Of a stretch of 19,245 nucleotides of DNA, positions 1-8,051 are shown one piece after another. Origin of the DNA: SAT2750 sp964476375 (GTDB lineage Bacteria; Planctomycetota; Planctomycetia; Pirellulales; Pirellulaceae); contig CAYYZW010000205.1 in the NCBI GenBank assembly GCA_964476375.1, forward strand, positions 1 through 19,245. The letters are read 5' to 3'. The number at the start of each line of letters is the position of its first letter. Position 1 is the stretch's first letter. The notes under the pieces were generated by a model. It was not told the origin of the DNA, made no database searches, and saw only the letters and a program-made list of their open reading frames with translations. The translations under genes were made by a program, and so were the position numbers.

Positions 1-1319
1 CGGCATCCTGCCTGCGTGGAGCAGAGGGAGTGGTCGAGCGGCCCAATATTGTCCTGATCATGGCCGATGACATGGGCTACGGGGACTCGAGCGTCTATGA
101 CGGCTGGATCAAGACCCCCCAGATGGAACGCATGGCGCGCGAGGGCCTGGTCTTTACGGATTTCCATTCCAGTGGTGTGGTTTGCAGCCCGACCAGGGCG
201 GGCCTGGTCACCGGCCGTTACCAGCAGCGAGCGGGAGTCCCCGGCGTGATCAATGCGGATCCCAAGAACGCCGACCATCACCGTGGACTCCAGAGACTGG
301 AAGTGACATTCGCTGAACAGCTCGCAGCGGCCGGTTACCAGGTTGGCATGTTTGGCAAGTGGCATCTGGGCTATGACCCCAAGTTCAATCCCATGCACCA
401 TGGATTCCACGAGTTCCGGGGCTTTGTCAGCGGGAATATTGATTACATCTCGCACTATGACCGGATGGAGACGTACGACTGGTGGCATGGACTGGAAAAG
501 GTCCAGGAAGCAGGTTACCTGACGCACCTGGTATCGAAGCACGCTGTCGATTTTATTGCCCGCCACAAGGACCGCCCTTTTTGCCTCTATGTGCCTCACG
601 GGGCCGTGCACTCCCCGATCCAGGGGCCAGACAGCAAGCCCGGTCGGGGCCCGGACAAGGTCAAATCTTCCCAGCAACCTCCGCGTTCCCGTGACGCGAC
701 GACCCGTCTGATGATGAAGGCCCTGGACGAGAATGTCGGAGCCATTCTCGACGCCCTCAACCACCATCAACTGGCAGAACGGACCCTGGTAATCTTTTTC
801 TCCGACAACGGGGGTGCCGCCCACATGCGGTGCGACCCCCTGCGTGGCCGCAAGGGGACAGTCTGGGAAGGTGGCCACCGGGTCCCGGCGATCGCCTGGT
901 GGCCAGGCCAGGTAAAACCGGGCAGTCGTACCGACCAGCTCAGTATCAGCCTGGACCTGATGCCGACCATGCTCCAGATAGCCGGTTTGTCGACCTCGCT
1001 GGATCGAAAGCTGGACGGGGTGAGCCTGCTGCCACTGCTGCTGGATGAGAAGCCGCTCGGCCGGCGCCAGCTTTTCTGGAATGGTGTGGCGATGCGTGAC
1101 GGCCCGTGGAAACTGGTCACACGGGAAAAGGACCTGGAGGGGGGGCCGGCACTGTTTAACCTGGAGGAGGATATCGCCGAGACCACCAACCTGGCAGCGG
1201 ATCATCCGCTGCGGGTCAAGAGGATGATCGACGCACTGGACGCCTGGACGCGGGACGTGGCCGACGGCCAGACACCCCAGCCGGACTACCAGCGGTTCAA
1301 GGATCTGCCTGCCAAGTGA
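1..1319 (+). CDS. Sulfatase (arylsulfatase family), 5'-truncated by window edge
   Basis: Type I sulfatase that would hydrolyse sulfate esters, probably on polysaccharide, in the periplasm or at the cell surface. The frame is open to the left edge (first full codon at base 3), so the true start lies outside. A GTG at 30 is possible but unlikely, because it would leave the metal-binding motif only 12 residues from the start with no export signal; the residues before it (A-S-C-L-R-G-A-E-G) look like the end of a signal peptide. Counting from that GTG: N-terminal metal site ADD at 12-14 followed by MGYGD; the CxPxR signature CSPTR at 52-56, whose Cys52 would be matured to formylglycine; GKWHLG at 109-114; FSDNGG at 257-262; and the basic stretch LRGRKG at 271-276. 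These are the expected active-site elements in the expected order. Substrate cannot be told from sequence. The neighbour on the right is convergent and starts 9 bp away. Confidence 0.93.
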   Translation, partial: ASCLRGAEGVVERPNIVLIMADDMGYGDSSVYDGWIKTPQMERMAREGLVFTDFHSSGVVCSPTRAGLVTGRYQQRAGVPGVINADPKNADHHRGLQRLEVTFAEQLAAAGYQVGMFGKWHLGYDPKFNPMHHGFHEFRGFVSGNIDYISHYDRMETYDWWHGLEKVQEAGYLTHLVSKHAVDFIARHKDRPFCLYVPHGAVHSPIQGPDSKPGRGPDKVKSSQQPPRSRDATTRLMMKALDENVGAILDALNHHQLAERTLVIFFSDNGGAAHMRCDPLRGRKGTVWEGGHRVPAIAWWPGQVKPGSRTDQLSISLDLMPTMLQIAGLSTSLDRKLDGVSLLPLLLDEKPLGRRQLFWNGVAMRDGPWKLVTREKDLEGGPALFNLEEDIAETTNLAADHPLRVKRMIDALDAWTRDVADGQTPQPDYQRFKDLPAK

Positions 1320-1328
1320 TGGCGGGCC

Positions 1329-1658
1329 TTAAGCGGCGGACTTGCTGGCAGTCCCTTTATTGCCCGGTGGGGAACTGCCGGCAGGAAAGTCTCCTTCTGC
1401 TTCCAGTTCGTCGATCCGCTTCTGCAGTTTCTTGATCGTCTTGCGAGCATCATCCCGGATACGGTAAAGCACAAGTACCGGCAGAATCAGGATCAGGACC
1501 AGGTTTCGTCCCGGGGCCCAGACGCTCGAGACCAGGCAGCCCAGGTAGACCGCGGCTGCAAAGATCATCGAGTAATCCAGTTCCTTTAGGAAGGAAGAAC
1601 TCAGCGGGAGATCCTTGCTGTCATCGTCAAGGATGTCGGTTCGAAGGTACTTGGACAT
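1329..1658 (-). CDS. Small two-helix membrane protein with charged helical tail, unknown function
   Basis: I do not recognise this 109-residue protein. It has a polar, acidic N-terminus (1-28), two hydrophobic segments at about 30-47 and 51-66 that look like a helical hairpin in the membrane, then a highly charged stretch (68-89, rich in K, R, E, D, I, L) that could form a short coiled coil, and a low-complexity Gly/Ser/Ala/Lys tail. The start is well supported: an AGGAGGG Shine-Dalgarno sequence lies 4-5 bases before the ATG. It is the last gene of a possible minus-strand run behind the Gfo/Idh/MocA gene (61 bp gap) and converges on the sulfatase with only 9 bp between stops. Real-gene status is likely; function is open. 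Confidence 0.72.
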   Translation of the reverse strand: MSKYLRTDILDDDSKDLPLSSSFLKELDYSMIFAAAVYLGCLVSSVWAPGRNLVLILILPVLVLYRIRDDARKTIKKLQKRIDELEAEGDFPAGSSPPGNKGTASKSAA

Positions 1659-1719
1659 GCTGCCCTCCTGGCGATTTTCTTGATTTCTGGTGCGAGATCC
1701 GCTCTGCCAGTCGGCCTGC

Positions 1720-3003
1720 TCAGGATCCCAGTCCCCATCCCTTGCGGTATTCCTTACCCAGCAGCTGATGTGCCTGGCGGTTGTCGGTGACTCTCATTTT
1801 TTCCGGGTCGTAAGTAATCGGTCGGCCTACCCGGTGGGCGATATTCCCCAGCAGGACAATCTCCGTGAATGGGCCGGCGTAACCAAAATGGCTTCCCGTC
1901 GGGCTGCCTGTCTTGCAGGCCGCGATCCACTGCTGGTGATGTCCGGGGGAGGTGGGCAGGTAGGGTTCCGGTGGTGTGTAATCCTCGAATTGTTTCTCCG
2001 GCAACAGTTGTGGCTGGCCACCGTGTGCGATCGCAATTTTGCCATAGCTGCCGATGAACAGGGAACCTTTCATCGGTATCTCGGCGGCTATTCCCGGCTC
2101 CGGCTTGGCGTTTCCCTCGTACCTGTAGACTTCGACCGGGGGGAGTGCTCCTCGCTGCCCAAACTCGAACTTCGTGATCATCCAGGTGGGGCCACTGTCG
2201 ATGTGTGCCGGAGGGCTTTCGGAGGTCACACGCACCGGTCCTCCCAGCTTCAGTCCCCAGAAGGCCGGATCCATCAGGTGAATTGCCATGTCCCCAATAG
2301 CGCCACAGCCAAAATCCCACCAGCCACGCCACTTGAAGGGAACATAAGATTCGTGGTAATCCCTGGCGGGAGCGGGCCCCAGCCAGGTGTCCCAGTTCAG
2401 GTGCCCGGGGATCTCCTGTTTCTGGGCAGGGGCTGCCAGGCCCTGTGGCCACCATCTTCCAGGCCGGTCAGTGATGATATGTGCCTCGCGGACATCACCA
2501 ACAGCTCCTTTTTCCAGCAATTCCACCAGTCGCAGGTAGCCCGGGTGCTGATGGTTCTGGGTTCCCATTTGAGTTGCAACTTTCTGGCGGGCCGCCTCGG
2601 CAGCAACCAGTCGTGCCTCCTCGACCGTGTGGGTCAGCGGTTTCTCGCAGTAGACATGCAGGCCCCGCTTGAGGGCTCGCATCGTGGCCGGAGCATGGTG
2701 GTGGTCCGGGGTGGAGACGACAACGGCATCGAGGTCTTGTTTTTCAAGCAACTGCCGGTAGTCCTCGAATGTCTGTGCCTGGGGATGGGCCTTGTGGGCC
2801 GCGCCAAGCCGATTCCTGTCCACGTCACAAAGAGCCACGACATTTTCGCCAGCCATGGCTGCCAGGTTGGAACCGCCTCGGCCGGCGACACCGATGACAC
2901 CAATATTCAGTCGTTCATTGGCCCCGAATGCCGAGGCAGGGACGACGAGGGGGGCAGATGCAACCAGGCTGGTTTTGAGGAACTGTCGTCGATTGGTCAG
3001 CAT
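1720..3003 (-). CDS. Gfo/Idh/MocA-family oxidoreductase, Tat-exported
   Basis: NAD(P)-dependent oxidoreductase of the Gfo/Idh/MocA family (427 residues), acting on a sugar or cyclitol-like substrate that I cannot name. A Tat-type signal begins at the start codon (RRQFLK at 5-10, hydrophobic stretch, ASAFGA near 24-29), which predicts export to the periplasm, where such enzymes carry a tightly bound nucleotide as in glucose-fructose oxidoreductase. The Rossmann motif GVIGVAGRGG is at 35-44, the acidic end of beta-2 is near CDVDRN (59-64), and the family EKP motif is at 120-122. The frame extends upstream to 3123, but that would put 40 non-conserved residues before the Tat signal and overlap the upstream gene, so I chose the ATG at 3003, with AAGGA about 7 bases before it. 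It follows the GNAT gene by 85 bp. Confidence 0.92.
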   Translation of the reverse strand: MLTNRRQFLKTSLVASAPLVVPASAFGANERLNIGVIGVAGRGGSNLAAMAGENVVALCDVDRNRLGAAHKAHPQAQTFEDYRQLLEKQDLDAVVVSTPDHHHAPATMRALKRGLHVYCEKPLTHTVEEARLVAAEAARQKVATQMGTQNHQHPGYLRLVELLEKGAVGDVREAHIITDRPGRWWPQGLAAPAQKQEIPGHLNWDTWLGPAPARDYHESYVPFKWRGWWDFGCGAIGDMAIHLMDPAFWGLKLGGPVRVTSESPPAHIDSGPTWMITKFEFGQRGALPPVEVYRYEGNAKPEPGIAAEIPMKGSLFIGSYGKIAIAHGGQPQLLPEKQFEDYTPPEPYLPTSPGHHQQWIAACKTGSPTGSHFGYAGPFTEIVLLGNIAHRVGRPITYDPEKMRVTDNRQAHQLLGKEYRKGWGLGS

Positions 3004-3088
3004 GGGCGAATCCTTGATCGGGAAGAAAGCTTGTTGTACGTGATCGTAACGAGCAACCGGTTTTATCTCAACTCTGATGGGAGCAGGA

Positions 3089-3607
3089 CTATGGTTGCGG
3101 AATACAGGAGGCCTCCAGGACAATCAGTTGTCGGCCCTCTCGGACGCATCGACTTGTCTCCTGGAAGCCGATTTTCCTGGCCAGTCGTAGCGATGCCCGG
3201 TTCGCTGGATGGATGCGTGCGAGGATGGGCGTGCGGCGAAGCGTCCCGCGGGCGTAATGGAGCACTGCCAGGGCTGCTTCGCTCGCCAGGCCCCTGCCCC
3301 AGGCGTGGGCCGCCAGGCGCCAGCCCATTTCCACACGGTCGCCACGTGAAACAAATCCGCAGAACCCGATCACGGATCCTTCCTGCCGATCGGCTACCGC
3401 CCAGCGGCAGAAACCGTGCTGCCGCTGATGCCGGATTTCCTGATCAAGAAAATCCAGGCACTCTGCAGCGGACCAGCAATGCCCGTCGCCGACGTGCTTC
3501 ATGACATCCGGGTCGGAACAGAAGTCGGTCACCGTCGGCAGATCCTTTTTCTGCCAGGCGCGAATGGAAAGCCGTTCGGTCACCAGCAGCGGCGCGGGAT
3601 TTGACAT
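3089..3607 (-). CDS. GNAT-family N-acetyltransferase (RimJ/RimL-like)
   Basis: Acetyl-CoA-dependent N-acetyltransferase of the GNAT fold, 172 residues, the usual size for the RimJ/RimL-like group that modifies protein N-termini or small amines. The N-terminus shows the typical TERLSIRAW strand (10-18) and the acidic D-L-P segment; motif A, the acetyl-CoA pyrophosphate loop, is AWGRGLASEA at 102-111; the HPANRASLRLARKIGF stretch at 133-148 is the conserved motif B region. No signal peptide, so cytosolic. The substrate is not deducible. The Shine-Dalgarno sequence is weak (GGTGAG about 11 bases upstream). It would be first in a minus-strand run with the Gfo/Idh/MocA gene and diverges from the ASPIC/UnbV gene across 132 bp. 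The link to its neighbours may be positional only. Confidence 0.9.
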   Translation of the reverse strand: MSNPAPLLVTERLSIRAWQKKDLPTVTDFCSDPDVMKHVGDGHCWSAAECLDFLDQEIRHQRQHGFCRWAVADRQEGSVIGFCGFVSRGDRVEMGWRLAAHAWGRGLASEAALAVLHYARGTLRRTPILARIHPANRASLRLARKIGFQETSRCVREGRQLIVLEASCIPQP

Positions 3608-3739
3608 GATCGCAACTCACCCTGATGATCAATGCTGGCCGATAACAACTGGGGACGAGACGGACAGGGGGAACGTTCTCGTATCTTACTGTGCCTGCCA
3701 TGGACTTCCATTCATTTGTGTCATGCTGAGAGGACAATA

Positions 3740-5590
3740 ATGAACGAGCAGGAAGCGGGCACAGCCAAGCACGCCGCCTCCCGGCCAGTCAGGAGGATTC
3801 GCTGGGTGCTCGTCGCGGTTGTGGGTGCCGTTGTCATTGCGGGTATCGGCTGGTGGTTCATCCGTCCCCTGCCCCCGTTGCCCGTCCAGGCGGTCAGGCA
3901 GGTGATGCCGCCGCATGATCCGATGATCGACACCTCGCTGTTCCCCCGCGTGATGCTGAAGGATATCTCGGCAGAACGGGGGATCGACTTTGTTCATGAG
4001 AATGGTGCTGTCGGATCGTTGTTCATGCCCGAGCCATTGGGCAGTGGCGGTGGGTTTTTTGATTACGACAACGACGGGGATCCGGACCTGCTCCTGCTCT
4101 CCTGCTGTCCGATCGCGGATTACCTGGACCCGCCGGCGGAAGGCCGCTCGATCGTGCTTTATGAAAATGACGGCAGCGGTCATTTCACCGACGTGACAGC
4201 CGGGTCCGGTCTGGAGATCTCCTGCTATGCCATGGGGCTGGCGATGGCGGACTATGACAACGACGGCTGGAGAGATATCTTCGTGACCTCGCTGGGGCGG
4301 AACCGTCTCTTTCGCTGTACGGGAAAGGGAAAGTACGAGGAGGTGACCAGCAAGGCCGGGGTCGGGGGATCCGGGCAGCCATGGTCCAGCAGCACCGGTT
4401 TCTTCGATTTTGATAATGATGGCGACCTGGACCTGTTTGTCTGTACCTATGCAAACTGGACCAGGGAGCAGGACCTGGCGGTCAAGCAGATCTATACCGA
4501 GCACAAGACCTACCATGGCCCGCGTTTCTACGAGGGGGGCCAGTGCCTGCTCTATGAAAACAACGGGGATGGGACTTTTACGGATGTCTCCAGGCAGGCA
4601 GGGATGGTTATCAGGGATCCAGAGAATGGGGAACTGCTGGCCAAGGCACTGGGCGTGGTCTTCGTGGACCTGGACCGGGACGGGTGGCTGGATATCGTGG
4701 TCGCCAACGACCAGACACGGAGCTTCCTGCTGCGAAACAACCAGGATGGTACGTTTACGGACGCCGGTCTTCAGACCGGTTTTGGCTGGGATTCCAACGG
4801 GCAGATCGTGGGTGGGATGGGGATCGACTTTTGCCAGATTGAAGGGACTCCCAGTATGTTGATTGCCGTCGCGAACCTGGCCAAGCTCCAGACGGCCATG
4901 TATATCTCGCAGAATCGACCGTTCCTGTTTGTCGACGAGGCACCACGTACAGCCACTGTTCCAGAGACGAAGCGGGTGACTACTTTTGGCCTCTGTTTCT
5001 ATGATTACGATCTCGATGGACACCTCGACATGTTCCAGGCCAACGGGCATGTCAACAACCTGGAAGGCTCACGCCTGGAGGGAATCACCCTGTTCGAACC
5101 GAGCCAGTTGTTCTGGTACCACGGGGGTTCAGGAACCATGTTTCAGCCGGTGCCGCCGGAGAAATGTGGGACCGATATCTACGAGCCGATCCTGGGTCGA
5201 GCAGCCGCCTATGCAGATATCGATGCGGATGGCGATCTTGACATGCTTGTCACTGCCAATAACGATCGCATCCGCCTGTTTCGAAATGAAATGACACTGC
5301 CGCACAATTACCTGCGGGTGCAATTGCAGGGCCGGGATGGGAACCGGGATGCAATTGGCGCAGCGTTACGACTGGAAATGGACGAGGGGAGCCAGCACCG
5401 GTGGGTGTTGCCCACGCGAAGTTATCTCTCGCAGATCGAGTTGCCAGTGACCTTTGGCCTGGGGACGGAACGCAGGCCGGTGAAACTGACCATCACCTGG
5501 CCGGATGGATCAAGGCAGGTGGTTACCGACCTTCCGGTTAACCGGCAGATCCTCATTGAGCAGGCGGTAGACGCCAGCGTGGCTAGATAA
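3740..5590 (+). CDS. Membrane-anchored FG-GAP/VCBS-repeat protein with C-terminal ASPIC/UnbV (CRTAC1-like) domain
   Basis: A 616-residue protein with a basic N-terminus (RRIRW), one hydrophobic segment at about 21-42 that should act as an uncleaved anchor, and a long extracytoplasmic part. Six Ca-binding-type DxDxDGxxD loops mark a beta-propeller of FG-GAP/VCBS type: DYDNDGDPD at 108, DYDNDGWRD at 171, DFDNDGDLD at 223, DLDRDGWLD at 310, DYDLDGHLD at 422 and DIDADGDLD at 493. The C-terminal 525-608 matches the ASPIC/UnbV pattern (NRDAIGAALR, SYLSQIELP, FGLG, WPDGS). The family is associated with surface adhesion or ligand binding; no reaction is known. The frame opens at 3632, but the ATG at 3740 has AGAGGA about 6-8 bases upstream and sits just before the anchor, so I chose it. 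The stop overlaps the convergent DUF1501 gene. Confidence 0.93.
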   Translation: MNEQEAGTAKHAASRPVRRIRWVLVAVVGAVVIAGIGWWFIRPLPPLPVQAVRQVMPPHDPMIDTSLFPRVMLKDISAERGIDFVHENGAVGSLFMPEPLGSGGGFFDYDNDGDPDLLLLSCCPIADYLDPPAEGRSIVLYENDGSGHFTDVTAGSGLEISCYAMGLAMADYDNDGWRDIFVTSLGRNRLFRCTGKGKYEEVTSKAGVGGSGQPWSSSTGFFDFDNDGDLDLFVCTYANWTREQDLAVKQIYTEHKTYHGPRFYEGGQCLLYENNGDGTFTDVSRQAGMVIRDPENGELLAKALGVVFVDLDRDGWLDIVVANDQTRSFLLRNNQDGTFTDAGLQTGFGWDSNGQIVGGMGIDFCQIEGTPSMLIAVANLAKLQTAMYISQNRPFLFVDEAPRTATVPETKRVTTFGLCFYDYDLDGHLDMFQANGHVNNLEGSRLEGITLFEPSQLFWYHGGSGTMFQPVPPEKCGTDIYEPILGRAAAYADIDADGDLDMLVTANNDRIRLFRNEMTLPHNYLRVQLQGRDGNRDAIGAALRLEMDEGSQHRWVLPTRSYLSQIELPVTFGLGTERRPVKLTITWPDGSRQVVTDLPVNRQILIEQAVDASVAR

Positions 5591-6923
5591 TCTCGTCGAT
5601 CGGCCGAAAGTCGTCCTGCAGGTAACGCGGACGTCCACCCAGGTCCTCGATCGTCCGCTGGTCGGGCGCGATTCCCAGGTTGTGATAGATGGTTGAGAAG
5701 ACCTCGCTGAAATGAACCGGCCTGTCCACCGGTTCCTCCGCGCTGGCATTCGTGGTTCCGATCTGCTGGCCCGTTCGCATGCCCCCACCTGCCAGGATCG
5801 CGCAGGCATTGCGGCTCCAGTGATCACGACCGGCGTTGCTGTTGATCTTGGGTGTGCGGCCGAATTCACCCCACACGACCACGGTAACGTCGTCTGAGAG
5901 GCCTCGCTCGTCCAGGTCCATGACCAGGGCGGACAACCCCTCGTCCAGCTTGGGAAGCACCTTTTTCCCATTGGAGAAATTTCCGCCATGCCAGTCAAAA
6001 TCCGCCCAGGAGACGGAGACGCAGCGGGCTCCAGCTTCCACCAGTCGCCGGGCCAGCAGGAACTTGGAGTTGATCGCCTGGTAACCCTTGCTCGAGTAGG
6101 AAAGGATGTTGGGATCATCCTTCCCATATCGCCCGCGGATGCGAGGGTCTTCCTTTTCCAGGTCCAGGGCATCGGCCAGGGCGCTGGAGGTGAGTACATC
6201 AATCGCCTGCTGCGTAAAAGCATCGGCCTGCTGGGGAAAACCGCTCTTGTCCAGCTTTCGCTTGACCACGTCCAGGCCGGCAAGCAGCTCTCGCCGGTCG
6301 TCAAATCGCTTGACAAGCACGTCCGGCAGCACCATGTCGGACCTGCTCGGCCCGGTCGGTTTAAACGGGGCATGAGCCTGGCCCAGGAATCCGGGGCCCG
6401 GCAGGTTGTAGGGGAGATGTTCCATGTGCATCGAGAGGTCGAGCGTAGCCGGGATGCCTGGCCGGGCTGGGCCCTGCAGGCGGGAGAGCATCGATCCGAT
6501 CTCCGGCCAGCCTCCCTGGGGCTGATTGGCAAACGGGCGCCCGGTAACACACTGGAAGGAGGAGTGTCGTCCGTCGGAGCCAACCAGTGTGCGGATGTTG
6601 ATCAGCTTGTCCATCATCCGGGAGAGCCGGGGCATGTGCTCACAGATCTGGATTCCCGGTACGTTGGTGGCGATGGGTGAAAACTCACCTCGGATTTCAG
6701 CCGGGGCGTTCGGTTTCAAGTCCACCATGTCCTGGTGAGGTGGCCCCCCGGTGAGATAAATATTGATCACCGCCTTGTGGGACCGGGAAATCCCCTGGTC
6801 GGCTTCGGCCCGGAGCAGCTGGGGCAGAGCCAGGCTGCCGATTCCAAGTGACCCGATCGCCAGGAAATCACGACGGGCCAGGCCGTCGCAGAGTCGGTAT
6901 TGTTTGCTGCGGAAGGTCAACAT
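5583..6923 (-). CDS. DUF1501 protein, copy A, Tat-exported
   Basis: Complete 446-residue DUF1501 protein, a family placed in the alkaline-phosphatase/sulfatase-like superfamily and very abundant in planctomycetes; its reaction is unknown. The N-terminus has a Tat signal (ARRDFLAIGSLG at 16-27, ending near LLRAEA). Family motifs in order: YLTGGPPHQD at 56-65, ICEHMPRL at 93-100, DWHGGNF at 310-316, GEFGRTP at 352-358, GRDHW at 365-369, and LAGGGM at 377-382. The GGPPHQD motif has Pro where other copies carry Ser or Thr. The closest relative in the window is copy D at 12297, which shares the MLxxRxKQ..CDGLxRR N-terminus and long identical stretches. It is the last gene of the minus-strand run, 78 bp after the Gfo/Idh/MocA gene, and ends within the last 8 bp of the convergent ASPIC/UnbV gene. 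Confidence 0.94.
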   Translation of the reverse strand: MLTFRSKQYRLCDGLARRDFLAIGSLGIGSLALPQLLRAEADQGISRSHKAVINIYLTGGPPHQDMVDLKPNAPAEIRGEFSPIATNVPGIQICEHMPRLSRMMDKLINIRTLVGSDGRHSSFQCVTGRPFANQPQGGWPEIGSMLSRLQGPARPGIPATLDLSMHMEHLPYNLPGPGFLGQAHAPFKPTGPSRSDMVLPDVLVKRFDDRRELLAGLDVVKRKLDKSGFPQQADAFTQQAIDVLTSSALADALDLEKEDPRIRGRYGKDDPNILSYSSKGYQAINSKFLLARRLVEAGARCVSVSWADFDWHGGNFSNGKKVLPKLDEGLSALVMDLDERGLSDDVTVVVWGEFGRTPKINSNAGRDHWSRNACAILAGGGMRTGQQIGTTNASAEEPVDRPVHFSEVFSTIYHNLGIAPDQRTIEDLGGRPRYLQDDFRPIDEII

Positions 6924-7001
6924 GGTAAGCAGGGCCTCGGTGTGGGGTGACCAGGTTCTGTTAGGTTAATCGGTTATCGTTGATTGATCAATCTTGTCTT
7001 T

Positions 7002-7985
7002 TCACTGGGCAATGGAGTCCAGCTTCTCCATCCACCTCTGGACCTGCAGGGCATCCTGGTAACTGGCACCGGATGGAACGGGGGATTCCCCCCGGGCAAC
7101 GCGGCAGAAACAGCGTAATTCCTCGGCCATCATCCCGGTTGCGGCACCCTCGCCGGCACGAATCTCCAGGGCCATCGGCCAGCGGGCTTGCTCGTCCCAG
7201 ACTTCAATCGGCCGGGGATTAGGGTCAATGCGGGCAGACCAGCCCTCGCCAAAAACCTCGGTGCGGTCGAAACCACGAGGAGGCATGCCGGCCGGGGTGG
7301 CATAGGAGGCGGCAAAGGAGGCGACCGGCCCGTTGTCCCACTTGAGCTGCGCCAGGGCGATATCGATCACCCCCTCGGGTGTACGATGGTACTGGGCGCT
7401 GAAGTGGTCCGGCTCTGCCTTGTCGACCAGGACCTGCGTGGCGTAGAGATCGTGCACCATGGCCGCATGCAGTGGGTTCTCGCCGGGAAAATCCTTGATG
7501 ATCGAGGCAGGTCGGTGGCGAACGCAGTTGATATAGCTGATCGGGCCCTGCCGCCGGGATTCCTCGAGCAACTGCAGGAACTCGCTGTTAAAGAGCACGA
7601 TGTGGCCGATCACCAGGTTGCTCGAATCGTTGCGGACCAGTGCCTCAAGGCTCTCGGCCTCGGCCAGGTTGCTGGCGATCGGTTTCTCCAGCAGCACGGT
7701 CTTGCCTGCTTCAAGTAATGTCCGCGTGACCGGGACATGGTGTGCGGTGCTGCAGGCGACAATCCAGGCATCGGCTCCCGATTCGCTGACCGCCTGTTCA
7801 AGATCCAGCCAGCCGGGAACCTCCGGCAGTTCCCCTGCCAGGGCGTCGATGCTCTCCTGGCGGCGGGCGACCAGGCCGACCAGTTCCGCCTCGGCCAGGC
7901 CGGCGAGGGTGAGCGCGTGCAGCCGACCAAAACGGCCCAGGCCGATCACGCCTACTTTTAACGGGGAGCCGGGTTGTCCGTTCAT
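7002..7985 (-). CDS. Gfo/Idh/MocA-family oxidoreductase, cytosolic
   Basis: NAD(P)-dependent oxidoreductase of 327 residues with no signal peptide, so probably cytosolic, unlike the exported relative at 1720-3003. The Rossmann glycine motif GVIGLGRFGRLH is at 12-23, a basic ARRQE segment (40-44) follows beta-2 and might favour NADP, and the EKP motif (100-102) carries the family lysine. AMVHDLYATQ in the middle of the protein resembles the H-D part of the C-terminal active site. Substrate unknown; members act on inositols, hexose and uronate derivatives. The ATG has AAGGA 6-7 bases upstream. It lies between DUF1501 copies B (66 bp upstream) and A (78 bp downstream) on the same strand, so co-transcription is plausible. 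Confidence 0.93.
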   Translation of the reverse strand: MNGQPGSPLKVGVIGLGRFGRLHALTLAGLAEAELVGLVARRQESIDALAGELPEVPGWLDLEQAVSESGADAWIVACSTAHHVPVTRTLLEAGKTVLLEKPIASNLAEAESLEALVRNDSSNLVIGHIVLFNSEFLQLLEESRRQGPISYINCVRHRPASIIKDFPGENPLHAAMVHDLYATQVLVDKAEPDHFSAQYHRTPEGVIDIALAQLKWDNGPVASFAASYATPAGMPPRGFDRTEVFGEGWSARIDPNPRPIEVWDEQARWPMALEIRAGEGAATGMMAEELRCFCRVARGESPVPSGASYQDALQVQRWMEKLDSIAQ

Positions 7986-8051
7986 GGGAGTTCCTTGTGC
8001 TGGAGTCCAGAACCGGATTCTACACCAGAATCCCCCCCCTGTTTTCTCCTG

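Noticed and set aside
1338..1354. GGACT...AGTCC hairpin after the sulfatase stop, considered as a terminator
   Set aside because: Only a 5-bp stem, no proper T-tract, and it lies inside the coding end of the convergent small membrane protein gene.
1690..3504. Long plus-strand open frame (604 codons) opposite the Gfo/Idh/MocA and GNAT genes
   Set aside because: It is antisense to two clearly recognisable enzymes, its translation shows no domain or coherent composition, and GC-rich codon use makes such stop-free antisense frames common.
3686..5050. Minus-strand open frame (454 codons) opposite the ASPIC/UnbV gene
   Set aside because: Its Val/Ile/His-rich translation mirrors the repeated Asp/Asn/Gly loops of the sense gene; no family resemblance.
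5988..6680. Plus-strand open frame (230 codons) inside DUF1501 copy A
   Set aside because: Antisense shadow of a complete DUF1501 gene; no recognisable features.
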